From an uncultured Flavobacteriaceae bacterium (lineage in GTDB: Bacteria > Bacteroidota > Bacteroidia > Flavobacteriales > Flavobacteriaceae): a stretch of 64,000 nt of DNA. Under the pieces are notes generated by a model. That model was not told where the DNA came from. It made no database searches and saw nothing but the letters and a program-made list of their open reading frames with translations. The DNA is taken from assembly GCA_947498845.1 (NCBI GenBank), contig CANMLX010000017.1, forward strand, positions 1 to 64,000, given 5' to 3'. Positions within the stretch are counted from its first letter, which is position 1. Each line of letters starts with the position of its first letter. The translations under genes were made by a program, and so were the position numbers. This document shows, piece after piece, positions 17,248 through 27,003 of the stretch.

Positions 17248-18358
17248 ATGATTACATCAGATCAAATTAAACATCTCAATACCCGCCTAGACAAACTTAG
17301 GCACTATCTTTGACATAGATGCCAAACTTATAGAAATACAAAACGAAGAAGAACAAACCTTCGATCCCAATTTTTGGAACGATTCTAAGGCTGCAGAAGC
17401 CGTTATGAAATCCCTTAGAGTAAAGAAAAAATGGGTTAAAGACTATAACACTATAAAAGCGCAAACCGAAGATTTAGAAGTGCTTTATGAGTTTTTTAAA
17501 GAAGGAGAATCTACTGAAGAAGACGTTACAAATCAATATCATACTACTACCAGTTTATTAGAAGACATCGAATTTAGAAACATGCTTTCTGAAGAAGGTG
17601 ATAGCCTAAGTGCTGTATTACAAATAACAGCAGGAGCTGGAGGTACAGAAAGTTGTGATTGGGCAAGTATGCTTATGCGTATGTATCTCATGTATGCCGA
17701 AAAAAGTGGTTTTAAAGTAAAGGAACTCAATTTTCAAGAAGGCGATGTAGCAGGCATAAAAACAGTGACTTTAGAAATTGAGGGTGACTTTGCTTTTGGC
17801 TGGTTAAAAGGTGAAAATGGCGTACACCGTTTAGTACGCATCTCGCCTTTTGATAGTAATGCTAAACGCCATACCAGTTTCGCTTCGGTATATGTCTATC
17901 CACTGGTAGATGATACTATTGAGATTGAAATTAATCCCGCAGATATAGAAATTACTACAGCGCGTTCAAGTGGTGCAGGTGGACAAAATGTAAATAAAGT
18001 TGAAACTAAAGTACAGTTAACGCATAAACCTACGGGCATTCAAATTTCATGTTCGGAAACACGCTCACAACATGACAATAGGTCCAGAGCAATGCAAATG
18101 TTAAAGTCTCAATTATATGAAATAGAGTTGCAAAAGCAATTATCACAACGCGAAGACATAGAAGCTAGTAAAATGAAAATTGAATGGGGAAGTCAAATTC
18201 GTAATTATGTAATGCATCCATATAAATTAGTGAAGGATGTGCGCACAACCCATGAAACTGGTAATGTGGATGCCGTTATGAATGGTGATATTGATGCTTT
18301 TTTAAAAGCCTATTTAATGATGATGGGACAAAAAGAAGAAGATACCAGCACACTATGA
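17248..18358 (+). CDS. prfB: Peptide chain release factor 2, with programmed +1 frameshift
   Basis: RF2 recognises UGA and UAA stops and releases the peptide. Translation starts at 17248 ([20 protein letters not shown]). At codon 21 it meets CTT TGA C (17308-17314), the classic autoregulatory frameshift site, preceded by a short AGG (17299-17301). A +1 shift skips T17311 and continues as [10 protein letters not shown] into the long frame, giving about 369 residues. The long frame shows the RF2 stop-recognition SPF (VRISPFDSN) and the catalytic GGQ ([13 protein letters not shown]). The in-frame TGA makes RF2 levels self-limiting. The stop overlaps the next gene by four bases. Confidence 0.95.
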
Positions 18359-18972
18359 CACATATAAATACTATTATTTTTGATTTAGGAGGCGTACTTA
18401 TTGATTGGAACCCTGAATATGTCTTTCTCGATGCTTTTAATAATGACAGACAGAAAATGCAATGGTTTTTTGATAACATATGTACTATGGACTGGAACGA
18501 AAACCAGGATGCCGGATACCCCATAGTAAAAGCTACAGAGGATTTAGTAAAAAAATTCCCTGAACATGAAACATATATTCGCTTATATTATGGCCAATGG
18601 GAAAACATGTTAGGTGGTGCCATACAAGGTACAGTTTCGGTTTTAGAAAAATTAATTCAATCTAAAGTTTATAAAGTAGTAGCATTGACCAATTGGAGCA
18701 ATGAAACATTCCCCATAGCGCAAAAACGTTTTGACTTTTTAAATTGGTTTGAAGGCATAGTGGTTTCTGGAGAAGAAAAAACGAGAAAACCGTTTAAAGC
18801 TATTTATGAGATTACGTTAAATAGATTTAATATTACCCCAGAAAATTCAGTTTTCATAGATGATAATTTAAGAAATATAGAAGCTGCTAAGCGTTTAAAT
18901 ATTAATGGCATCCATTTTAAAAACCCTGAGCAATTGATTACAGATTTAAAAAATTATAATATTAGTGTATAA
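18355..18972 (+). CDS. HAD-family phosphatase (YihX-like)
   Basis: A 205-residue HAD phosphatase whose ATG overlaps the prfB stop (ATGA), so translation is probably coupled. Motif I is [12 protein letters not shown] with nucleophile Asp10 and Gly in place of the second Asp, as in the YihX/sugar-1-phosphatase group. Further motifs are [12 protein letters not shown], the motif III Lys region [13 protein letters not shown], and [13 protein letters not shown]. The substrate is probably a hexose phosphate, but this is not certain. Confidence 0.83.
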   Translation: MTHINTIIFDLGGVLIDWNPEYVFLDAFNNDRQKMQWFFDNICTMDWNENQDAGYPIVKATEDLVKKFPEHETYIRLYYGQWENMLGGAIQGTVSVLEKLIQSKVYKVVALTNWSNETFPIAQKRFDFLNWFEGIVVSGEEKTRKPFKAIYEITLNRFNITPENSVFIDDNLRNIEAAKRLNINGIHFKNPEQLITDLKNYNISV

Positions 18973-19313
18973 TGATTAAGATTTATCATAATAACAGATG
19001 TAGCAAATCAAGGTGTGGCTTAGATATTCTTGAAAAGTCTGGGAACAATTTTGAAGTTGTTAAATACTTGGAAAATGTTCCAACAAAAGACGAATTAAAG
19101 CACATTATAAAGCTATTAGACATCAAACCAATAGATTTAGTAAGAAAAAATGAAGCTATCTGGAAAGAAAACTTTAAAAATAAAGATTTAAGTAATGCTG
19201 CTATAATTGATGCTATGGTTAAATACCCTAAATTAATAGAACGCCCAATTGTTATTAATGGCGATAAAGCCGTTATTGGGAGACCTCCCGAAACTATTTT
19301 AGATATTATTTAG
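18972..19313 (+). CDS. arsC: ArsC/Spx-like thioredoxin-fold protein (arsenate reductase family)
   Basis: A 113-residue protein whose start overlaps the preceding stop (TAATG). The N-terminal IKIYHNNRCSKSRCGLDILE carries the catalytic Cys of glutaredoxin-coupled ArsC. The family's downstream RxNExxW region appears as LVRKNEAIWKENF, and the C-terminal IERPIVINGDKAVIGRPPE is characteristic. Members reduce arsenate to arsenite or act as Spx-like proteins. No ars operon partners are present, so an arsenic role is not supported by context. Confidence 0.85.
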   Translation: MIKIYHNNRCSKSRCGLDILEKSGNNFEVVKYLENVPTKDELKHIIKLLDIKPIDLVRKNEAIWKENFKNKDLSNAAIIDAMVKYPKLIERPIVINGDKAVIGRPPETILDII

Positions 19314-19348
19314 TGTTTATTACTATAAAAATCGAATTATCAAAACCT

Positions 19349-19456
19349 ATGTTTCGCCTTTTTATAGCTTCTATACCTGTTTCAATTGTTATTATCTTTT
19401 ATATAAAACACCAATTAGAGGCTTTTGTGGCTTTAATGCTTAGAAACGATTTTTAA
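19349..19456 (+). CDS. Candidate 35-residue membrane peptide
   Basis: The frame reads MFRLFIASIPVSIVIIFYIK, then HQLEAFVALMLRNDF, with one hydrophobic segment. A GTG in the same frame overlaps the arsC stop (19313), which would give 47 residues and translational coupling. No family is recognised; the hydrophobic segment and the position are the only support. Confidence 0.3.
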   Translation: MFRLFIASIPVSIVIIFYIKHQLEAFVALMLRNDF

Positions 19457-19530
19457 CATAGGTTTAACCTTTCCGCTTTAAACCATAGTGTAATTTAATA
19501 GTCTTAATGGTTTAAATCGACGATACCAAA

Positions 19531-21954
19531 ATGCGTAATACTCTATCCCTCTTAATAGTTTTTAATCTAGTTATAACTACAGTATTAAATGCTCAAAAAA
19601 CCGCACAAAGGGAGGTTGTAATTTCTGGAAAAGTTATAGATAAAGAGACAAAAAAGCCATTAGAATATGCTACAATTTCATTTTTTAATAAAAAACTCAA
19701 TAAGGTTGTTACTGGAGGCATCACAGATATAGAAGGTAACTTTAGCATTCCTGTAAGTCCTGGAATCTATAATATCTCTATTGAATACATTTCCTTTAAA
19801 ACCATAAAGCTTAGTGATAAAAGAATTTTTAAATCTCAAAATATAGGAACTTATACACTAGAAATTGATACCGAAGCACTTGATGCGGTAGAAATTATAG
19901 CCGAAAAAACCACCGTAGAAGTCCGTTTAGATAAAAAGATCTATAATGTAGGTAAAGATCTCACAGTAAGCGGAGGCAATGTTAGTGATGTTCTGGACAA
20001 TGTCCCTTCGGTTTCGGTAGATGCTGAGGGCAATGTAGCCTTAAGAGGTAATGATAATGTACGTATTTTAATAAATGGTAAACCCTCTGGTTTAGTGGGA
20101 TTAAATTCTTCTGATGCCTTACAACAATTGCCTGCCGATGCTATTGAAAAAGTTGAAGTTGTCTCTTCGCCTTCAGCTAGATATGAAGCCGAAGGAACCG
20201 CAGGTATTTTAAACATTATTTTAAGACGCAGTAAACTTCAAGGCCTTAATGGTTCTATCACAACAAATATAGGATCTCCAGACGCTGCCGGTATTTCAGG
20301 AAATATCAACTATAGAACAGGCGCTATTAATATGTTTAATACCACATCGTATAACTATAGGGAAACTCCAGGGAAATGGCTTAATAATGTGGAATATTTT
20401 GATATAAACACACCAGATTTAGATGAAAGAAGAACCTGGACAAGAATAAGAAATGGCATAACCACAAATACTGGCATAGAATGGTACATCAATAACACCT
20501 CATCTATAACAACATCGCTTCTTTACAGGGATAATAATAATGAGTGGAATTCGGTAAATAGGCTCATTCAATTTAATAAGATAACAAATACAACAAATGA
20601 AACACTAAGATTAGATCCTGAAAAAGAAGCTTCTAAAACCATACAATATGCCTTTAATTACAGTAAAGATTTTAAACAAACCGATCATAAACTAACTTTC
20701 GATTTTCAATATGAAGATACTTCCGAGGATGAAAACTCATTAATTACTGTTAATGGTATAGATTCTGAAATGGTATCAACTCTGGAAGATCAAAACACTA
20801 TTTTATTACGCTCGGATTATGTAGTACCTGTCGGAAAAATAAGTCAGCTAGAAATGGGATATCGAGGAGATTTTAACACTAGAGTTACAGATTTTACTGT
20901 ATCTGTTTTTGACGCCTCTTCTGGTGATTTTGAAATTAATAAGAATTTAACCAATCTATTTAACTTTAAACAATACATAACAGCATTATACACCCAATTT
21001 GGCAGTAAAATTGATAAATTCTCGTTTTTATTAGGATTACGATATGAAAATACTAGATTCACTCTAGATCAACCAACTACAAACGATTTTAAAAAGAAAC
21101 ATATAAATGGCCTATTCCCTACTGTTAACCTAAACTATGAGTTTAATGAAAATGCAAGCTTAAGTTTAGGGTATAACCGCCGAGTTAGAAGACCTAGAAG
21201 CTTTATGTTAAATCCATTTCCATCAAGATCTAGTGTGACTAATATTTTTCAAGGAAACCCAGACTTAAACCCAACATTCACCAATAATATTGAATTAGGG
21301 TATTTAAATAAAATAGGGAAACTAACTTTAGTCTCTTCTGTTTATTATTCTAACGCAATTGAAGTCATAACATTTGTAAGCAGACGCACTGGTGAAGAAA
21401 TCATTATTGATGAAGAAGCATTTCCTGTTATAGAGAGAGGACCTGTTAATTTAGCTGAAGATAATCGTTACGGTTTTGAATTAAATTTAAACTATAGTCC
21501 TTCCAGAACATGGCGAATAAATACCGATTTTAATATTTTTAATTTTAAACGTCAAGGGAATTTTAACGGTATAGATTTAAGTGCCGATAATTTAACCTGG
21601 ACGGCTCGTTTATCAAACAAACTTACACTCCCTTACAAAATAAACTGGCAAACCAATATGAATTACAGGGGACCAAGTAAAGATGCTCAAAACAACAGAG
21701 AAGGGCGGTTTGTTACAAATGTTGCTCTTAGTAAAGATTTTTTTAAAGAAAAAGCGTCTATAGCCTTCAATATTAGAGATGTTTTTAACAGCAGTATTTC
21801 TAGAAACCGAATAAACACAGAAACATTCACTTCTCTTCAACAAATTCAGTTTAGAGGTGGACGTATTTACAATTTATCTTTTACATATCGATTCAACCAA
21901 AAGAAAAAACGTGAACGTCGAGAAGGTTTTGATGGAGGCACTATGGAAATGTGA
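19531..21954 (+). CDS. Outer-membrane beta-barrel receptor (TonB-dependent-receptor-like, OMP_b-brl_3)
   Basis: An 807-residue outer-membrane protein with a signal peptide (cleavage near VLNAQ, residue 22). A carboxypeptidase-regulatory-like beta-sandwich follows (about 30-115, with GKVIDKETKKPLEYATISF). Next comes a plug-like domain (about 125-235; VSGGNVSDVLDNVPSVSVD, VRILINGKPSG). The long barrel ends in LSFTYRFNQKKK plus a charged tail. This is the outer-membrane-beta-barrel-family version of TonB receptors, usually not paired with SusD. The substrate is unknown. It is a monocistronic gene, ending directly before two microsatellites. Confidence 0.88.
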   Translation: MRNTLSLLIVFNLVITTVLNAQKTAQREVVISGKVIDKETKKPLEYATISFFNKKLNKVVTGGITDIEGNFSIPVSPGIYNISIEYISFKTIKLSDKRIFKSQNIGTYTLEIDTEALDAVEIIAEKTTVEVRLDKKIYNVGKDLTVSGGNVSDVLDNVPSVSVDAEGNVALRGNDNVRILINGKPSGLVGLNSSDALQQLPADAIEKVEVVSSPSARYEAEGTAGILNIILRRSKLQGLNGSITTNIGSPDAAGISGNINYRTGAINMFNTTSYNYRETPGKWLNNVEYFDINTPDLDERRTWTRIRNGITTNTGIEWYINNTSSITTSLLYRDNNNEWNSVNRLIQFNKITNTTNETLRLDPEKEASKTIQYAFNYSKDFKQTDHKLTFDFQYEDTSEDENSLITVNGIDSEMVSTLEDQNTILLRSDYVVPVGKISQLEMGYRGDFNTRVTDFTVSVFDASSGDFEINKNLTNLFNFKQYITALYTQFGSKIDKFSFLLGLRYENTRFTLDQPTTNDFKKKHINGLFPTVNLNYEFNENASLSLGYNRRVRRPRSFMLNPFPSRSSVTNIFQGNPDLNPTFTNNIELGYLNKIGKLTLVSSVYYSNAIEVITFVSRRTGEEIIIDEEAFPVIERGPVNLAEDNRYGFELNLNYSPSRTWRINTDFNIFNFKRQGNFNGIDLSADNLTWTARLSNKLTLPYKINWQTNMNYRGPSKDAQNNREGRFVTNVALSKDFFKEKASIAFNIRDVFNSSISRNRINTETFTSLQQIQFRGGRIYNLSFTYRFNQKKKRERREGFDGGTMEM

Positions 21955-21958
21955 TAAT

Positions 21959-22017
21959 GGTTGTTGGTTGTTGGTTGTTGGTTGTTGGTTGTTGGTTGTT
22001 GGTTGTTGGTTGTTGGT
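21959..22017. repeat. Heptamer microsatellite (GGTTGTT)n
   Basis: About 8.4 uninterrupted copies of GGTTGTT begin five bases after the receptor stop. The heptamer is outside any real gene. The regularly spaced GG pairs could form a two-tetrad G-quadruplex on the plus strand. Copy number is likely to vary between strains. Confidence 0.9.
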
Positions 22018-22096
22018 TAAAACTACTGTTTATTTTTAGTGAATACTTAGCATTATCTATTTATCTTTAATCATGTTTTCAACTATTAATCACTTA

Positions 22097-22128
<32 letters not shown>

Positions 22129-22151
22129 TAAAAGAAAAACTAGTATCATAT

Positions 22152-23324
22152 TTAATCCAGCCCTCTACGTTGCTTTTCTTTTTTTATAAGTGTTAATTCT
22201 CTTCCTGTTTGCCCTACCACCGATGTATTTTCTTCTGCCCTTCTTATTAAATAAGGCATTACGTCTTTCACAGGGCCAAAAGGCATGTATTTAGCAACGT
22301 TATAACCTAAATTAGATAAGTTAAAACTTATATGATCACTCATTCCATACAATTGCCCAAACCAAATTCTAGGATCGTTGTTTTCAATGCCGTGTTGTTC
22401 CATTAATTCCATTAGTAAATAAGTACTTTCCTCATTATGAGTTCCTGCAAATATGGAAATACAATCTAAATTTTGTATTATATACTTCAATGCGCTATTA
22501 AAATTAGCATCAGTTGTAACTTTGTCTTTACATATTGGAGTAATATAACCGTGTTCTTCTGCCCTATCGTTTTCCTTCTCCATATAGGCACCGCGAACTA
22601 CCTTAAAACCTAAAAAGTAGCCTTTAGATTTAGATAATTTATGCTGTTGTTCTAAAAACGCCATCCTGTCATGTCTATACATCTGCAGCGTATTATAAAC
22701 AATAGCTTTCTGTTTATTATATAGCTCCATCATTTTGGTCACTAAAGCATCTGCTGCTGCTTGTAGCCAGCTTTCTTCAGCATCAATTAAAATAGCAACA
22801 TCATTTTCTTTAGCTCTATTACAAGCCTCATTAAAACGCGCTTCTACCCTATTCCATTCTAATACTTCTTCTTTAGTTAACACTAAACCTTTACTCTTTT
22901 TTTCAAATAAATGAGTACGCCCTAATCCAGATGGTTTAAACACAGCAATTGGTATAGCATCCAGAGCTTTAGCGAAATCAATAATATTTAATACTATTTT
23001 AAGTGCTTTATCAAACTCTTCTTCACTTTCTTTACCTTCAACCGAATAATCTAAAACAGAGCTCACCCCTTTTTTGTACATATTATCTATTACTGGTAAA
23101 CAATCTTCCTCTGTAATACCTCCACAAAAATGATCGAAAACAGAGGAACGAATTAAACCTTCTATTGGTAAACTAATTTTTAAAGCAAAATTGGTAGCCA
23201 ATGTTCCTATTTTCACCAACGGCTCTATAGCTATCATTTTAAATAAAAAATAAGCACGTTCTAACTGAGCGTCGCTTTTTAAGCTAAAAGCAACCTCTGT
23301 ATTTTCAAAAATATCCTTGCGCAT
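22152..23324 (-). CDS. Proline dehydrogenase (monofunctional)
   Basis: A flavoenzyme of about 390 residues that oxidises proline to pyrroline-5-carboxylate. The TIM-barrel shows the characteristic VSSVLDYSVEGKE, IAVFKPSGLGRT, LIDAEESWLQ, VVRGAYMEKEN and FAGTHNEEST, and the C-terminal GQLYGMSDHISF and YMPFGPVKDVMPYLIRRAEE. No P5C dehydrogenase domain is attached. I place the start at 23324 (MRKDIFENTEVAFSLKSD) because the upstream in-frame ATG at 23345 lies inside a TATCTTTG -7 box. It is divergent from aroB. Confidence 0.9.
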   Translation of the reverse strand: MRKDIFENTEVAFSLKSDAQLERAYFLFKMIAIEPLVKIGTLATNFALKISLPIEGLIRSSVFDHFCGGITEEDCLPVIDNMYKKGVSSVLDYSVEGKESEEEFDKALKIVLNIIDFAKALDAIPIAVFKPSGLGRTHLFEKKSKGLVLTKEEVLEWNRVEARFNEACNRAKENDVAILIDAEESWLQAAADALVTKMMELYNKQKAIVYNTLQMYRHDRMAFLEQQHKLSKSKGYFLGFKVVRGAYMEKENDRAEEHGYITPICKDKVTTDANFNSALKYIIQNLDCISIFAGTHNEESTYLLMELMEQHGIENNDPRIWFGQLYGMSDHISFNLSNLGYNVAKYMPFGPVKDVMPYLIRRAEENTSVVGQTGRELTLIKKEKQRRGLD

Positions 23325-23342
23325 AAATACATATGTTTTTAA

Positions 23343-23350
23343 CAAAGATA
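23343..23350 (-). promoter_or_regulatory. -7 box for proline dehydrogenase
   Basis: On the minus strand this is TATCTTTG, a match to TAnnTTTG, 18 bases before the preferred start codon at 23324. It excludes the longer start. Confidence 0.45.
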
Positions 23351-23419
23351 ATTATTGACTAATTATCATTTCTGTTAAAATCTCCTTAATTTCGCGGGCA
23401 ACTTAATGCAGTATTTTTT

Positions 23420-24487
23420 ATGGATTCAATCACAGCAAACAATGGTATTATTCATTTTAATGAATTATGTTACACCTCTCTAAACAAACACATTAAGGAG
23501 AATAATTTTTCTAAAATTTTTATCTTAGTAGATAGCAATACGCATGAACTTTGCTTACCTATACTATTATCCAATTTAGAAAGTAGCATTACTATTGAAA
23601 TTATTGAAATAGAGGCTGGTGAAATACATAAAACTATTGATACTTGTGTAGGTGTATGGAACACACTTTCTGATTTAAACGGTGACAGGAAAAGCTTAAT
23701 GATAAATCTAGGCGGTGGTGTAGTAACAGATTTAGGGGGCTTTGTAGCCTCTACTTTTAAAAGAGGTATTTCTTATGTAAATATTCCAACAACACTTTTA
23801 GCTATGGTTGATGCTTCTGTTGGAGGAAAAACTGGTATTGACTTAGGGCCTCTAAAAAACCAAGTTGGTGTAATAAGTACTCCAGATATTGTTTTAATAG
23901 ACACCTTGTATCTAAATACATTACCTCAAGAACAAATGCGGTCTGGTTTAGCTGAAATGCTAAAACATGGACTAATAAACAGCGAATCTTACTGGAGTAA
24001 TTTTAAAGATTTATCTAAATTAAATGTAGACGATTTAGACACTCTTATTTATGATTCTGTGCTCATAAAAAAGGCTGTTGTAGACGAAGACCCTCTTGAA
24101 AACGGTTTAAGAAAAACATTAAACTTTGGGCATACTTTAGGTCATGCCATAGAATCTTATTTTTTAAGTCATCCTGATAAAGATATTTTACTCCATGGAG
24201 AAGCCATTGCTATAGGAATGATAATGGAACTTTATATATCTACCCAACTAACTGGATTTCCAAAAGAAAAAGCTTTAGAGATTAAGGAACTATTTATTAA
24301 ATATTACGGCAAAATTGCTATTGAAGAAAGTGATTATGCACCAATAATGGACTTATTAAAGTACGATAAAAAGAATTCTCATGGAAACATAAACTTTGTA
24401 CTTCTTAAAGATATAGGAGTTACTAAAATTGACTGTCTTGTAGAAGAAAGTATTATTGTAGAGTCTTTTAGATATTATGACGCTTAA
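23420..24487 (+). CDS. aroB: 3-dehydroquinate synthase
   Basis: A 355-residue enzyme of the shikimate pathway that cyclises DAHP to 3-dehydroquinate using NAD+ and a divalent metal. Signatures are the NAD-binding LGGGVVTDLGGFVAST, the central PTTLLAMVDASVGGKTGID and the metal-binding region LAEMLKHGLI with HTLGHAIES. Length is normal. It ends 20 bases before a strong bidirectional terminator. aroC of the same pathway lies about 8.4 kb downstream, separately transcribed. Confidence 0.95.
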   Translation: MDSITANNGIIHFNELCYTSLNKHIKENNFSKIFILVDSNTHELCLPILLSNLESSITIEIIEIEAGEIHKTIDTCVGVWNTLSDLNGDRKSLMINLGGGVVTDLGGFVASTFKRGISYVNIPTTLLAMVDASVGGKTGIDLGPLKNQVGVISTPDIVLIDTLYLNTLPQEQMRSGLAEMLKHGLINSESYWSNFKDLSKLNVDDLDTLIYDSVLIKKAVVDEDPLENGLRKTLNFGHTLGHAIESYFLSHPDKDILLHGEAIAIGMIMELYISTQLTGFPKEKALEIKELFIKYYGKIAIEESDYAPIMDLLKYDKKNSHGNINFVLLKDIGVTKIDCLVEESIIVESFRYYDA

Positions 24488-24504
24488 AATTTAAAATTAA
24501 TTTT

Positions 24505-24545
24505 AAAAAAAAATCGAGGGTTAAAATCCTCGATTTTTTTTATTT
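24505..24545. terminator. Bidirectional terminator between aroB and the export operon
   Basis: An A-run and AATCGAGG pair with CCTCGATT and a T-run around an 8-nt loop. The poly-A and poly-T flanks make it work for both convergent transcripts. Confidence 0.8.
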
Positions 24546-24597
24546 TACTCACTTGGTGAGTACTTATTTTGTATTAAAATAGTTAAGCGTTTTAGAT

Positions 24598-27000
24598 TTA
24601 AGAAGCTGCTCCTTTTTTAGAAAACAACCCTTTCTTTTTATTGCCTCCATAATAACCATACTTAGCTCCATAGCCAAAGTTAGCTTCTTTTACATCATTA
24701 ACAACAAACATCATGTTATTGAGCTTGTTTTCGGCTTTTAATCCTTCTGCGAAGTTTAATATTTTTCTTTCTGTTAAACCAGCTCTAGTCACATAAATAG
24801 TATGTCCTGCATATTCACTAATAAGCAGCGTATCTGTTACCAACATAGATGGTGCAGTATCAACTATAACATAATCGTATTCTTTAGAAACAGTATCAAA
24901 TAAATCTTTAACTCGACTACTCATCAACAGTTCTGCAGGGTTAGGTGGAATCATACCAGAGAGTAAAATATCAATTTTTACTCCATTAATATCATGCTGA
25001 CTTATAACTTCTCCCGCATCGATAGAACTATCAGCTAAATATCCAGTTAAGCCAATTTTATCTGCGGCAGAGCGTTCCTTCTTATTGTTTTTATTCTTTA
25101 ATGCTAAAATCTGTGGGTTTCTTACATCTGCACCAATTAACAAAACTTTCTTTTTAATGTTTGCTAAAGTTAGAGACATATTAAGACTAAAGAATGACTT
25201 TCCTTCTCCATTAACTGTTGACGTTACAAATATTACATTGTTATAGTTTGCATCACTTCCTCTTCTTACAAAATCCAAGTTTGTTCTAACAATTCTAAAC
25301 GATTCAGATAAAAGAGATCTATCATTTAGTCCTATTAAGGTTTTATTACCTTCAATTTTAGGTATTTCCCCTAAGACAACGATATCTTTCATTGTAGTTT
25401 CTAAATCCTCTTTGTTATGAATTTTATTATCTAATACGTTTGATAAATATATAATTCCGAAAGGGATTAATAATCCTACCAATAATGAGGCTATAAAAAC
25501 TACTTTCCTATTTGGAGAAATAGGTCCTCCAGCAGAATGTGCTTCATCTATAACCTTAGCATTGGGGGAGCCAGATATCAAAGAAATTGCAGCTTCCTCT
25601 CTTTTTTGTAATAAAAAAAGATATATAGATTCTTTTATACCTTGTTCCCTTTCAATATCTCTAGATTGTCGCACTTGTCCAGGCACTGCATATATTTTAG
25701 AACTAAGTTTTGAAGAACGATCTTCTAAACTACGAATTTGTAATCCTACTGTTTTTGATGAATTTTTTAAGGATTCCTTTAAACTAGATTTAATATTTCT
25801 TAATTGCTCATCTAAATTTACAATTGTTGGGTGTTTTTCATTTGAACTTTTTAATAGTCGATCTCTATTATCTAATAGTTCATTATATTTTGATGCTATT
25901 GAATTCACTGAACCATCAGATAAACCAACATTAGATGGAATACGATCAAACGAACTATCATCACTAATTTGATTGATCATATAATTAATCATGTTACGTT
26001 CTGTTCTTGATGAAGCTAATTCTTGCTCTGTTTGAGCATTTGTTTGTATATATAATTCAGATTCTGAAGTAATAGAGGTTAACTTATTTCCTGTTTTAAA
26101 CCTTTCTATTTTTTTATCAACTTCAGATAAATCTGTAGCTATTAGATCTATCCTTTTATTAATAAAATCTGCAGTATTATTAGAAATTTTACTTTTTTCT
26201 AGCATAGACTCTTTATTATACTCATCTACTAGAGCATTAATAATTGCCTTTGCTTTGGTTACAGAAGGATCGTTTAATGATAAATTAACGACATTAGACC
26301 CTTTTCCTACGGGAGAAATACCTATGGTTGTTTTGTAATGCTCTGCCACATCATCCAAAGTATTAATTTTAATGTAAAATGTTCTATTTATTAATTTTGA
26401 TACATCTTCGATATTCGGTGTTATCACTATATCACCAATTGGCGTTGGTACATTTTTACCAAAAAACATCTTTTTACTTACTTCCTGTGCACTTGGGGAA
26501 GGTTTATATATAAAATCAAATGTGGTATCTGATGTTATTAGTACATTAAAATTAAATCTTGATCTTTCAATTATAGAATCAGATTCTATAAAATTAATTT
26601 TTACGTGTGCCTTATTATTGGGAAATATCTGTTCATCATGTATTCTACCCTTAACAAAAATTTGTGTATTTAGATTTAAATCTCTCACTACTTGCCTCAT
26701 CAATTTTCTTGATTTCAAAATCTGAATTTCATCATCAATTTGCTCAGTGTCGCTACTCGAAACTGCACTTAAATCTTTTAAAATTTCTTCAGCTGGATTA
26801 GAGGCTTTATCCACCATCAACATTATTTTAGCATAAGCATTATACTCTGGTGTAGCATATCTAAGATAAATAAATGCTAATGCAAGAAATATAAAACAAC
26901 TCAATAAAAACCATTTCCATTGCTTTAGGTAAATACCTACATACTTTTTTAAATCAAAAGACTCTTTAACTTGTTTTATGTTATTACTATCTAAAGTCAT
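24598..27000 (-). CDS. Polysaccharide co-polymerase / tyrosine autokinase (Wzc-like)
   Basis: An 800-residue inner-membrane protein. A Wzz chain-length domain lies between two transmembrane helices (about 32-50 and 500-520). A coiled-coil-rich periplasmic part has the PxxP-like segment GGPISPNRKVVF before the second helix. The cytoplasmic BY-kinase domain has Walker A TSTVNGEGKS, Walker A' VLLIGADVRNP and Walker B YDYVIVDTAPS. The C-terminus ends in a tyrosine-rich tail (NFGYGAKYGYYGG) for autophosphorylation. It controls polymerisation and export of capsule or exopolysaccharide with the Wza-like protein encoded four bases upstream. It is the last gene of the operon. Confidence 0.93.
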   Translation of the reverse strand: MTLDSNNIKQVKESFDLKKYVGIYLKQWKWFLLSCFIFLALAFIYLRYATPEYNAYAKIMLMVDKASNPAEEILKDLSAVSSSDTEQIDDEIQILKSRKLMRQVVRDLNLNTQIFVKGRIHDEQIFPNNKAHVKINFIESDSIIERSRFNFNVLITSDTTFDFIYKPSPSAQEVSKKMFFGKNVPTPIGDIVITPNIEDVSKLINRTFYIKINTLDDVAEHYKTTIGISPVGKGSNVVNLSLNDPSVTKAKAIINALVDEYNKESMLEKSKISNNTADFINKRIDLIATDLSEVDKKIERFKTGNKLTSITSESELYIQTNAQTEQELASSRTERNMINYMINQISDDSSFDRIPSNVGLSDGSVNSIASKYNELLDNRDRLLKSSNEKHPTIVNLDEQLRNIKSSLKESLKNSSKTVGLQIRSLEDRSSKLSSKIYAVPGQVRQSRDIEREQGIKESIYLFLLQKREEAAISLISGSPNAKVIDEAHSAGGPISPNRKVVFIASLLVGLLIPFGIIYLSNVLDNKIHNKEDLETTMKDIVVLGEIPKIEGNKTLIGLNDRSLLSESFRIVRTNLDFVRRGSDANYNNVIFVTSTVNGEGKSFFSLNMSLTLANIKKKVLLIGADVRNPQILALKNKNNKKERSAADKIGLTGYLADSSIDAGEVISQHDINGVKIDILLSGMIPPNPAELLMSSRVKDLFDTVSKEYDYVIVDTAPSMLVTDTLLISEYAGHTIYVTRAGLTERKILNFAEGLKAENKLNNMMFVVNDVKEANFGYGAKYGYYGGNKKKGLFSKKGAAS

Positions 27001-27003
27001 AAA

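Noticed and set aside
17248..17313. Separate short ORF before prfB, or a sequencing error truncating RF2
   Set aside because: The in-frame TGA sits in a canonical CTT TGA C context and the +1 frame continues as RF2 sequence; this is the known autoregulatory frameshift.
18972..19313. Arsenic-resistance operon
   Set aside because: Only an ArsC-like protein is present, coupled to prfB and a HAD gene; no arsR, arsB or acr3 lies nearby.
23325..23345. Upstream start codon of proline dehydrogenase
   Set aside because: That ATG overlaps a TATCTTTG -7 box; the next ATG is preferred.
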